Below, in pieces: positions 57,287-64,000 of a stretch of DNA of 64,000 nt. Positions within the stretch are counted from its first letter, which is position 1. Every line of letters begins with the position of its first letter. The notes beneath the pieces were generated by a model. That model saw only the letters and a program-made list of their open reading frames with translations. It made no database searches and was not told the origin of the DNA. Origin of the DNA: Lacisediminihabitans sp040549525 (GTDB lineage: Bacteria > Actinomycetota > Actinomycetes > Actinomycetales > Microbacteriaceae); contig NZ_JBEPTM010000004.1 of the NCBI RefSeq assembly GCF_040549525.1, forward strand, positions 248,001 through 312,000, given 5' to 3'. A program made the translations under genes and the position numbers.

Positions 57287-57446
57287 CTGGAGGGACTACC
57301 GTGGCCATTGATGTGAAGCAGCGGCTACCTCCCAGGCGACAAGGGTGCCCACTGTATCGGTGATGATCAGGGGTTTCGGCGTCTATAGCTCTCGAACCTT
57401 CTGTCAAGATGGGGAAAATCGGGCCGAGCCTGTATCGCCGCGGGTG

Positions 57447-58196
57447 CTACCCGTTTGCCTTGCCAAGTCCATAGGTGTAGCTACCATCCGACCAATTCAT
57501 GTTCGCGTGGAAGGTGTAGCCGGACTGGGTCCCGTCGCCGTTGTCCTTGTTTGCCGCGAAGCATTCGAACACCGAGGTCAACTGAGTGAGATCGCTCGTC
57601 GATCCCGATCCAACAGGCGAACACTTCACGGAAAGGATCGGGCCGACAAGCAGCTTGTCAGTGACGTCCTTCTCAGCCAGTGTCTTCACGCTGGCCTCGA
57701 TCGCGGTCACCTCTGCGGCACGAGTCGTTCGCTCTGCATCATCCTTCACCCGTTGGGCCTCGGCCGCGGCGTCTGCGGCGTTTTTCTTCTCTGCGGCAGC
57801 GAGTCGTTCGGCTGTGTGGATCTTGGCGATCTTTGCTGCAGCTACCTGACGGTCGCCGGCCCCCTTCAGAGCAAGACCACCTGCGAGCAGCCCGAGAATG
57901 ATCACCACTGCCGCGCCCACAATGAGTGCTCGCTTGCGGCGCTGAGCGGTCCATTTCGTTCGCGGCACAGGTGCGGTCGATTTGCTTGTCGCCGTGGCGT
58001 CTCCCTCCTCCCAGGGCAGATCCGTCCAATGCGACCCGTCCCAATACCGTTGACGGCCGTCGGGAGTGGGATACCACCCGGCCGGGGTCTTCGGCGGTGC
58101 AGGGTCGCTGTGTGTCAGTTCATTGGGGATCTGCGGTTCGATCACCTGTTCGGCGTCTGGCTGGTTGGGCGGTTCGATTGTCGGGTCCTTTGGCAT
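57447..58196 (-). CDS. DUF2510 membrane protein with coiled coil
   Basis: A 249-residue protein. The DUF2510 motif PAGWYPTPDGRQRYWDGSHW (about 36-55) is a small tryptophan-rich cytosolic domain of actinobacteria. A membrane helix follows (about 90-112, RALIVGAAVVIILGLLAGGL), then an Ala/Glu/Lys-rich coiled coil and an outer domain with two cysteines (VKCSPVG, FECFAA) that may form a disulfide. The start is the ATG at 58196, with GAAGGA upstream. It follows the TM2 gene by 88 bases on the same strand; a hairpin GCGCCCCG/CGGGGCGC (58247-58275) lies between them. Confidence 0.8.
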   Translation of the reverse strand: MPKDPTIEPPNQPDAEQVIEPQIPNELTHSDPAPPKTPAGWYPTPDGRQRYWDGSHWTDLPWEEGDATATSKSTAPVPRTKWTAQRRKRALIVGAAVVIILGLLAGGLALKGAGDRQVAAAKIAKIHTAERLAAAEKKNAADAAAEAQRVKDDAERTTRAAEVTAIEASVKTLAEKDVTDKLLVGPILSVKCSPVGSGSTSDLTQLTSVFECFAANKDNGDGTQSGYTFHANMNWSDGSYTYGLGKANG

Positions 58197-58284
58197 TGTG
58201 TGTCCTTCGTTCACGGTTTGCTGCGGCAGTTTGGCCGTCAGGGAAGGCGCCCCGCCCCGAAGCGGAACGGGGCGCGGGACGTTT

Positions 58285-59316
58285 CTAGCTGGCCGCAAGC
58301 GTCCAGTTTCCGTCGGCGCCGACTACGATCACGGACGGACCGCTGCTCAGGGGGACCGTGCCGGAGTAGACGCCAATCTCGTTGATGAGCAGGCCGAAGT
58401 GAAGCGCCTTGTTCGTCTCTTCCGTGACGGTGAAGTTGCTCGATCCGTCGTGTGTGGCGGCGAGTTTGCCGGCCGGGCCCGAGTAGAGGAAGACGCCGTC
58501 GCCGATGCCGGTAGCAGCGAGGGCCGGGGCGGTAGACACGGGGCTGATCGAGATTGTCCAGTTGCCGTCGGCGGTCACTTGAATAGTCGTTCCCGTACCG
58601 AGCGCAGTGAAGCCGTACGCGGTGGTGCCCTTGTAGGCGCCGATGGTGTTCACCAGGAGCTGACCCGTAGAGGCGTTGGACGCGTCCAGAACTGACAGGG
58701 AGAAGTTGCTGCTGCCGTCATGGGTGGCTGTGACGATTGCCGCCTTCGCTCCGGTCGGCAAGGTGACGATGTTGTCACCCTTGCCGGTCTGCGTGACAGG
58801 GGCGAAAGTGCCGAAGGCCGAGTCCGCCCATGATTGAACAGTTTCAACTGGCTTCTTGGCGGTCGCCGGGGTCTTTTCCGTGGAGGGAGCGCTGCTCGTG
58901 GCCGGATCAACGGCCGAAGTCGGAACCGTCGCATTGTGTCCGCTCGACACGCTGGAGATGATGATGGAGAGCACTACCAGCGCACCGGTGACGATCCAGG
59001 CAATCTTCTTACTCTGGTCGTAGCCGGCTAGCTTCCGTCCCTGCTTGTCTCGCTGCGCACCGGCGAGAACCAGGATCAGGTCGACCAGCACCCAGATGCC
59101 GAATCCGCCGAAGGTGATCAGCTTCAGGATGCCGGTGCCTACCTTGCCGAGGTAGAAGCGGTCGACGGCGAAGAATCCGAGGAACAGGGCGAACAGCCAG
59201 GTGACGAGGAAGGATTTCTGAGATGTAGTTCCCGAGATGGTTGGCGTCGGGAGCTGCGGTGCATTTTGCTCCGGTTGGCCGTCGGCGGGGGCGGGAATCG
59301 TGGTGCTGTCGGTCAT
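58285..59316 (-). CDS. TM2 domain protein with duplicated extracellular domain
   Basis: A 343-residue protein. The TM2 domain (about 32-95) has FLVTWLFALFLGFFAVDRFYLGKVGTGILKLITFGGFGIWVLVDLI in order. A further membrane helix follows at about 108-128. The outer part contains two related domains of about 80 residues, each running from ATHDGSSNF through a LL(V/I)N.IG.Y.GT stretch to ADGNWT. AGGAG precedes the ATG at 59316. The copies suggest binding of a repeated ligand or assembly; function is unknown. It heads a two-gene operon with the DUF2510 gene. Confidence 0.82.
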   Translation of the reverse strand: MTDSTTIPAPADGQPEQNAPQLPTPTISGTTSQKSFLVTWLFALFLGFFAVDRFYLGKVGTGILKLITFGGFGIWVLVDLILVLAGAQRDKQGRKLAGYDQSKKIAWIVTGALVVLSIIISSVSSGHNATVPTSAVDPATSSAPSTEKTPATAKKPVETVQSWADSAFGTFAPVTQTGKGDNIVTLPTGAKAAIVTATHDGSSNFSLSVLDASNASTGQLLVNTIGAYKGTTAYGFTALGTGTTIQVTADGNWTISISPVSTAPALAATGIGDGVFLYSGPAGKLAATHDGSSNFTVTEETNKALHFGLLINEIGVYSGTVPLSSGPSVIVVGADGNWTLAAS

Positions 59317-59715
59317 GCGATGCTCCTGTTTTGGTGAAGGTGAGGGTGAAGGGTGAAGGGTGAAATTGCCTATTGGACGTGGGCGGGAATGACTCGTAAT
59401 TACCGAGCATCCTGGGTTTGCCGTATGGACATGTGAGGTTCCGTCTCGTTAGCCTCTCGAATACTAGGGTGGTCTGACCGGTCCGTATATGCCTCGTTCG
59501 GGGCGGAGAGCGCGAGCAGGTGGCGAATGGAGCTGAAGCCGCCGTCCGCCACCTGCCTGCGCCTCGAACCTCGGGTGAACGGGGCGCAGTGCCACGGTAG
59601 GGGCCGTCACAGTCCAGACGGAAAGAAGCGGCGATAACAGGGGTTATCAAGCAAACTCGGTAAACGACGGTGGCATGTTCTAGCCTGAACTCACCCGACG
59701 ATGAGAGGAGCTCGA
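59317..59715. promoter_or_regulatory. Divergent region before the restriction-modification operon with two perfect inverted repeats
   Basis: The roughly 400 bases separate the TM2 gene from the methylase-like gene. GGTGAAGGGTGAAGGGTGAA (about 59344-59364) is a short direct repeat near the TM2 side. GCAGGTGGCG (59516-59525) and CGCCACCTGC (59547-59556) are perfect arms. GATAAC-AGGG-GTTATC (59633-59648) is a second perfect inverted repeat about 70 bases before the first RM gene. These are likely operators; the helix-turn-helix at the N terminus of the next protein makes autoregulation conceivable. Confidence 0.5.
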
Positions 59716-61788
59716 ATGCCGGCGACCGAATCCGCTCTGCTGATGACGATGTCCGACATCGCCGCGCTCGCTCGCGTCCGGCGCCCGGTCGTGACTGTCT
59801 GGCGCACTCGTGCCGCGCGCAACGGCATCCCGTTTCCTGCTCCCGTGTTTCGAGAGCGTGGGCAGGAGTTCTTCGATGCCGGCCAGGTCGGGTCCTGGCT
59901 TGCCGAAACCGGGCGGGGCAACAACCCGGAGGCGGCAGCGGATGCCGCAGCGCACGCCGCCCCACCCCGCAGCGTCCCCGCCGAGGGCGACACTTTCTCG
60001 GCGGTGACGGCACTTCTCACCCTGCGCAGCCTGATCGGCGGCCCGCTCAGCGCACTGTCCCCAGACGAGCTACTAGACGCGGCCGACGAACTCGATCCCG
60101 ATGACGACCTGCTGTACCGCGAGGTGGAGAGCGCGGGCGGCGCCCGCGAGTCACTCGCGCGGTATGTCGACGAGCTGGTGGAAGCGGCCTACACGGAGGC
60201 CGCAGCATTCGAGACTCTGATGGCCGACCGGTCCCGGGCCGACCGGCGCGACATCGACGACACCGTCCTCAGCGGTTCAGCGATCGATCTGATGTCGCGA
60301 ACCGCGACGGTCCTTGCGGCGACCCTGCCCGGAGACCCCGTGGTCGTCGATGTCACGGGAAGCGTCGGAGACGTGCTCATCGCGATCGCGAAAGATGAGA
60401 ACGCCGCTCGCGATCTGACCGTTTGTACCGCGGGCGGCGACGGCGAGACTGCTCGACTCGCACGCCGCCGCTTGGCGGTTCACCGCATCCCGCGCACGAC
60501 CATTGACGTTTACACCGATGGGGCCTTCGTCGTGACGGGCAACGTCGTTCACGTCGCCGTGTTCCCACCATCGAGCAACGTCCTGATGGATGCAGCGAGC
60601 ACGCTCTCTGCCATCGACCACATCGTGTTGCAGATGGACCCGGCCCAGCTGGCGGTGGTGATGGCTCCCTCCGTCGTGCTGAGCGACGCGAATCTGGAGC
60701 GTGAGGCCGACCAGGTGCGTTCCGCCCTGTTGCGTTCAGGGCGGGTGCGAGCGATCGTGCGCCTTCCGATCGGCCTGCGCCCCCGCAAACCACAGCAGGC
60801 CCACACCATTTGGGTACTCGGGGACGCGTACGCGCGGGTGGAACTCGCCGAACGGTGGACGATGGTCGCCGACCTGAGCGCACTTCCGCTCGATCAGGGT
60901 GCGATCGACGACCTCGTGGGGGACCTTGCCGCCGCCCTCGGCGACCTCGCCACCGTGCGAGCGCATGCCTTCCGTTTCGCGCGCCTTGTGCTCACCCGCA
61001 CCCTGCTCGCCAGCCGAGACTCGCTCGTAGCCGGAGCACGAACTGCCACCCGACCGCCCCCGCGCGGGGGCGCCGCTCTCGCCGTGCGCATCGATCAGCT
61101 GGTCAGCACACTGAGCAGCGAATCGAATAACGCCGGGCTTCCTCGACTCACCGTTGAGCACGCGACGCCTGCAAACGAGGCGACGATGTCGAGCGTGGAG
61201 CAACTGATCGCTGCCGGGCATCTCCGGTATATTCCGGGCAACCGACTCGACCCCGACGATGTCATCGAGGGGATGACGGATGCCGCCGGCATCCGCATCA
61301 TCGGCCCGGCCGAGGTGCTTGGCGAGCATCCGCTCGGGCGCCGCCGCATCGATCGACTCCGTTTCGCAGCCGGATACCCGGCCGGTCGCGTGACCGAACC
61401 CGGCGATGTGGTCTTCTGCACGACACCGCGCCCCGCCGCGATCGTCGACACGGAGGGCACTTCGGTGGTTACCTACCCGGCGCGAATCCTGCGGGTCAAC
61501 CCGAGCGATCCCGGCGGCCTGCTCGCAGAGGTAGTCGCCGTGGATGTCCTGTCGCTGGCATCCACCCACAAAGAATGGAGGAGGTGGCTGCTGCGCCAGA
61601 CCAGGCACCGGCAGCGCGCCGCGCTCTCCGACGCGCTCGCCTCGATACGGTTGCAACAGGAAAGGGCTCGCGAACGACTCGCACGACTCGACGAACTCAC
61701 CTCCCTGCTCATAACCGGCGTCTCCGCCGGGACCGTGACGCTCACCCACACGTCAGATCTGCCCGCCCCACCGGAAGGAACCACCTAG
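59716..61788 (+). CDS. HTH + inactive N6-methylase-like + specificity-like fusion protein
   Basis: A 690-residue protein of the type I RM operon. Residues about 10-66 (MTMSDIAALARVRRPVVTVW) form a MerR/excisionase-like helix-turn-helix. About 150-430 follow the HsdM methylase order, but SAM motif I reads VVVDVTGSVGDVL instead of DPxxGSG, and the catalytic NPPF position reads FPPS. The C-terminal part (about 475-640, with EPGDVVFCTTPRPAAI) resembles an HsdS target-recognition half, followed by a coiled coil (ALASIRLQQERARERLARLD). The ATG at 59716 has GAGGAG five bases before it. TAGTG couples it to hsdM. I infer a catalytically dead regulator or specificity partner; the domain reading is by eye. 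Confidence 0.66.
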   Translation: MPATESALLMTMSDIAALARVRRPVVTVWRTRAARNGIPFPAPVFRERGQEFFDAGQVGSWLAETGRGNNPEAAADAAAHAAPPRSVPAEGDTFSAVTALLTLRSLIGGPLSALSPDELLDAADELDPDDDLLYREVESAGGARESLARYVDELVEAAYTEAAAFETLMADRSRADRRDIDDTVLSGSAIDLMSRTATVLAATLPGDPVVVDVTGSVGDVLIAIAKDENAARDLTVCTAGGDGETARLARRRLAVHRIPRTTIDVYTDGAFVVTGNVVHVAVFPPSSNVLMDAASTLSAIDHIVLQMDPAQLAVVMAPSVVLSDANLEREADQVRSALLRSGRVRAIVRLPIGLRPRKPQQAHTIWVLGDAYARVELAERWTMVADLSALPLDQGAIDDLVGDLAAALGDLATVRAHAFRFARLVLTRTLLASRDSLVAGARTATRPPPRGGAALAVRIDQLVSTLSSESNNAGLPRLTVEHATPANEATMSSVEQLIAAGHLRYIPGNRLDPDDVIEGMTDAAGIRIIGPAEVLGEHPLGRRRIDRLRFAAGYPAGRVTEPGDVVFCTTPRPAAIVDTEGTSVVTYPARILRVNPSDPGGLLAEVVAVDVLSLASTHKEWRRWLLRQTRHRQRAALSDALASIRLQQERARERLARLDELTSLLITGVSAGTVTLTHTSDLPAPPEGTT

Positions 61789-63404
61789 TGCCACCCAAGA
61801 CGAAGGTCGCCCCCGCCCCCTCGACCATGAAGGAGCTCAAGGACACCCTCTGGAAGGCCGCCGACAAGCTCCGCGGATCCATGGATGCCTCGCAATACAA
61901 GGACGTGATCCTCGGCCTGGTGTTTCTCAAGTACGTGTCCGACGCCTTCGACGAGCGGCGCGAGCAGATCCGCACCGAACTCGAATCCGACGGCCTCAAC
62001 GAAAACCAGATCGGTCAACTCATCGACGACGTCGATGAGTACACCGGCCGCGGCGTCTTCTGGGTGGGAGCCCGCGCACGCTGGCGGTACCTTGCCGAAA
62101 ATGCGAAGGGGCTGCCCGGCGACGCAGGGGAAGCCCCGAAGTCGATCGGCCTGCTCATCGACGAGGCAATGGACCTGATCTCCGCCGACAACCCCACCCT
62201 CGCCGGATCCCTCCCACGCATCTACAACCGCGACAACATCGACCAACGCCGCCTCGGCGAACTGCTCGACCTGCTCAACTCGGCCCGCTTCACCGGACAC
62301 GGAGCCACCAAGGCACGCGACATCCTCGGCGAGGTGTACGAGTACTTCCTGGAGAAATTCGCGCAAGCCGAAGGCAAGCGCGGGGGTGAGTTTTACACCC
62401 CGGCCGGCGTCGTTCGGGTGCTCGTCGAGGTGCTGGAACCCACGCACGGCCGCGTGTACGACCCGTGCTGCGGATCCGGCGGCATGTTCGTTCAGACCGA
62501 GAAGTTCCTCGAAGCGCACCACAAAGAGGGCTCGAACATTTCCGTCTACGGCCAGGAACTCAACGAACGCACCTGGCGGATGGCGAAGATGAACCTCGCC
62601 ATCCACGGCCTGAACGGAAACCTCGCCACCCGGTGGGGCGACACCTTCGCCCGCGACCAGCACCCCGACCTGCAGGCCGACTACATCCTCGCCAACCCAC
62701 CCTTCAACATCAAAGACTGGGCCCGCAGCGAAAGCGACCCCCGCTGGAAATACGGGGTGCCCCCGGCCGGCAACGCGAACTACGCGTGGATCCAGCACAT
62801 CATCTCCAAGCTCGCCCCCGGCGGCAGCGCCGGCGTGGTCATGGCAAACGGTTCGATGTCGTCGAACTCCGGAGGCGAGGGCGAGATCCGTGCCCAACTC
62901 GTCGAGGCCGACCTCGTCTCCTGCATGATCGCACTACCGACGCAGCTGTTCCGCAGCACCGGAATCCCGGTCTGCACCTGGTTCTTCGCCAAAGACAAGA
63001 CCGCCGGCGAGCACGGCAGCATCGACCGCACCGGGCAGGTCTTGTTCATCGACGCCCGCAACCTCGGCCACATGATCGACCGCGCCGAGCGCGCCCTCTC
63101 CGACGACGACATCGCCAAGATCGCCGCCACCTACCACGCATGGCGCGGCACAAAGTCAGCGACGGACGCTGCACTCGCCTACGCCGACGAACCCGGGTTT
63201 GCCTACTCCGCATCCCTCGCCGAAATCAAGACGGCCGACTACGCACTCACCCCCGGCCGCTACGTCGGTGCCGCCGACGTCGAGGATGACGGCGAGCCCA
63301 TCGAGGAAAAGATCACGCTCCTGACTGCGGAGCTCCTCGCTCAGTTCGAGGAGTCGGAGCGACTGGCGGCGATTGTACGTGAGCAGCTTGTGAGGGTCTC
63401 GTGA
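61788..63404 (+). CDS. hsdM: Type I restriction-modification system methylase subunit
   Basis: A 538-residue N6-adenine methyltransferase. The N-terminal HsdM domain starts LKDTLWKAADKLRGSMDASQYKDVILGLVFLKYVSDAF. GGEFYTP precedes motif I VYDPCCGSGGMF (about 224-233), and the catalytic motif is ILANPPFNIKDW (NPPF about 303-306). The C-terminal part ends in a coiled coil (EEKITLLTAELLAQFEESERL) that contacts HsdS. The start is the GTG at 61788, overlapping the previous stop by one base, with GGAAGGA upstream. It overlaps hsdS by four bases. All methylase residues look intact, unlike its upstream neighbour. Confidence 0.95.
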   Translation: MPPKTKVAPAPSTMKELKDTLWKAADKLRGSMDASQYKDVILGLVFLKYVSDAFDERREQIRTELESDGLNENQIGQLIDDVDEYTGRGVFWVGARARWRYLAENAKGLPGDAGEAPKSIGLLIDEAMDLISADNPTLAGSLPRIYNRDNIDQRRLGELLDLLNSARFTGHGATKARDILGEVYEYFLEKFAQAEGKRGGEFYTPAGVVRVLVEVLEPTHGRVYDPCCGSGGMFVQTEKFLEAHHKEGSNISVYGQELNERTWRMAKMNLAIHGLNGNLATRWGDTFARDQHPDLQADYILANPPFNIKDWARSESDPRWKYGVPPAGNANYAWIQHIISKLAPGGSAGVVMANGSMSSNSGGEGEIRAQLVEADLVSCMIALPTQLFRSTGIPVCTWFFAKDKTAGEHGSIDRTGQVLFIDARNLGHMIDRAERALSDDDIAKIAATYHAWRGTKSATDAALAYADEPGFAYSASLAEIKTADYALTPGRYVGAADVEDDGEPIEEKITLLTAELLAQFEESERLAAIVREQLVRVS

Positions 63405-64000
63405 ACGATTGGCCGATAGTCGATCTGGGCGCAATCGTCAACGTCACCGATTACGTGGCAAATGGAAGTTTTGAATCACTCCGGCTGAATGTCTCGTATT
63501 CTGATACGCCGGAATTCGCGGTTCTTGTACGGCTCGTGGATCACAATAGCGGGTGGTCGGGCCCCTTGAAATACGTGAACAAGCACTCCTATGAGTTCCT
63601 CAAAAAATCCTCTCTCGCGGCCGGGGACGTGGTGGTTGCAAACGTCGGGGCAAACGCCGGTACCGTATTTCGGGCTCCTGATCTGGGAATGCCGATGACA
63701 CTCGGGCCAAATTCAGTATTGTGCCGCCCGCGCAACTCGCTTGAGTATGACCGCGAATTTATGTACTACTTCTTGTCGGCGCCTGCTGGCCAATCTCTCG
63801 TTGGGAGCGTTATCAGTGGTAGCGCTCAGCCCAAGTTCAACAAGACTGGCTTGCGAAAGTTGCCGGTTCCAGTGCCTCCGATCGCGCAGCAGCGAGCGAT
63901 CGCGGAGGTGCTGGGCGCGCTCGACGACAAGATCGCCGCCAACAACAAACTGATCAATACGGCCGATGCATTGTGTGCCGCGCTGACGAGGAGCGCACTT
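63401..64000 (+). CDS. hsdS: Type I restriction-modification specificity subunit, N-terminal part (runs off the window)
   Basis: A frame of 200 codons open to the window end, starting with the GTG at 63401 inside the hsdM stop (GTGA). It begins MNDWPIVDLGAIVNVTDYV, the usual start of an HsdS target-recognition domain. It contains LAAGDVVVANVGANAGTVF and ends in the conserved linker LPVPVPPIAQQRAIAEVLGALDDKIAANN, where the first recognition domain passes into the dimerising helix. A hand count of 63481-63540 gives 33 G/C in 60, clearly lower than hsdM, as expected for an exchanged recognition domain. Confidence 0.92.
   Translation, partial: MNDWPIVDLGAIVNVTDYVANGSFESLRLNVSYSDTPEFAVLVRLVDHNSGWSGPLKYVNKHSYEFLKKSSLAAGDVVVANVGANAGTVFRAPDLGMPMTLGPNSVLCRPRNSLEYDREFMYYFLSAPAGQSLVGSVISGSAQPKFNKTGLRKLPVPVPPIAQQRAIAEVLGALDDKIAANNKLINTADALCAALTRSAL

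Noticed and set aside
51672..64000. A second copy of the tRNA-Pro 3' end as right attachment site
   Set aside because: No repeat of the T-arm/acceptor sequence was seen by eye in this range; the border may lie outside the window.

Overview
The window is a G+C-rich stretch (many GTG starts, codons ending in G/C) whose gene content and order point to an actinobacterium of the family Microbacteriaceae. The main signs are pnp followed by an M16 peptidase and dapB; the run dapA-rnj-ftsK-pgsA-cinA-clgR with DUF3046 just before recA-recX-miaB-miaA-dapF-hflX; lexA divergent from a LysM protein; and the block pyrG-NUDIX-xerD-parA-scpA-scpB-rluB-aroH-tyrA-cmk-der. The family assignment is an inference from this synteny, not a database match.

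Layout. 1-21.2 kb is core chromosome: the 3' part of pnp, metabolic and redox genes (SDR, PEBP, aldo/keto reductase, TetR), the M16 peptidase, dapB, a four-gene minus-strand redox operon (thioredoxin-like, DUF4395, OsmC, TIGR01777 epimerase), then dapA, rnj, ftsK, pgsA, pncC and clgR. 21.3-34.8 kb holds DNA repair and tRNA modification (recA, recX, miaB, miaA), dapF, hflX, the metF-metE pair and the SOS repressor gene lexA facing a LysM membrane protein. LexA-box-like sites lie before recA and in the lexA/LysM divergent region. 35-42.2 kb carries hisC-hisB-hisH-hisA, an SseB-like gene, pyrG, an ADP-ribose-type NUDIX gene and xerD. 43.3-51.5 kb carries a ParA-type ATPase, scpA, scpB, rluB, aroH, tyrA, cmk, der, a second NUDIX gene and a MOSC protein.

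From the tRNA-Pro(GGG) gene at 51.6 kb to the window end the character changes to an accessory island. A four-gene minus-strand operon encodes a small unknown protein, two diverged tyrosine-recombinase-like proteins and a large DDE-transposase-like protein. It is followed by a helicase-associated-domain protein with an unknown partner, a TM2/DUF2510 envelope pair, and a type I restriction-modification operon: a methylase-like fusion that appears catalytically dead, then hsdM, then hsdS cut by the window end. No hsdR is in the window.

Non-coding structure is rich. There are five 48-nt hairpin repeats between xerD and parA, two 58/56-nt hairpins between metE and lexA, an 80-bp direct repeat on either side of a NUDIX gene, several GGTCGAGTAG-type palindromic repeats, three separate triplicated 15-mers around lexA, and a set of TAnnnT hexamers 6-8 nt before start codons that suggests leaderless transcription of many core genes.

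Limits: everything was read by eye. Family names rest on motif and context recognition, and the fold assignments in the island are inferences.
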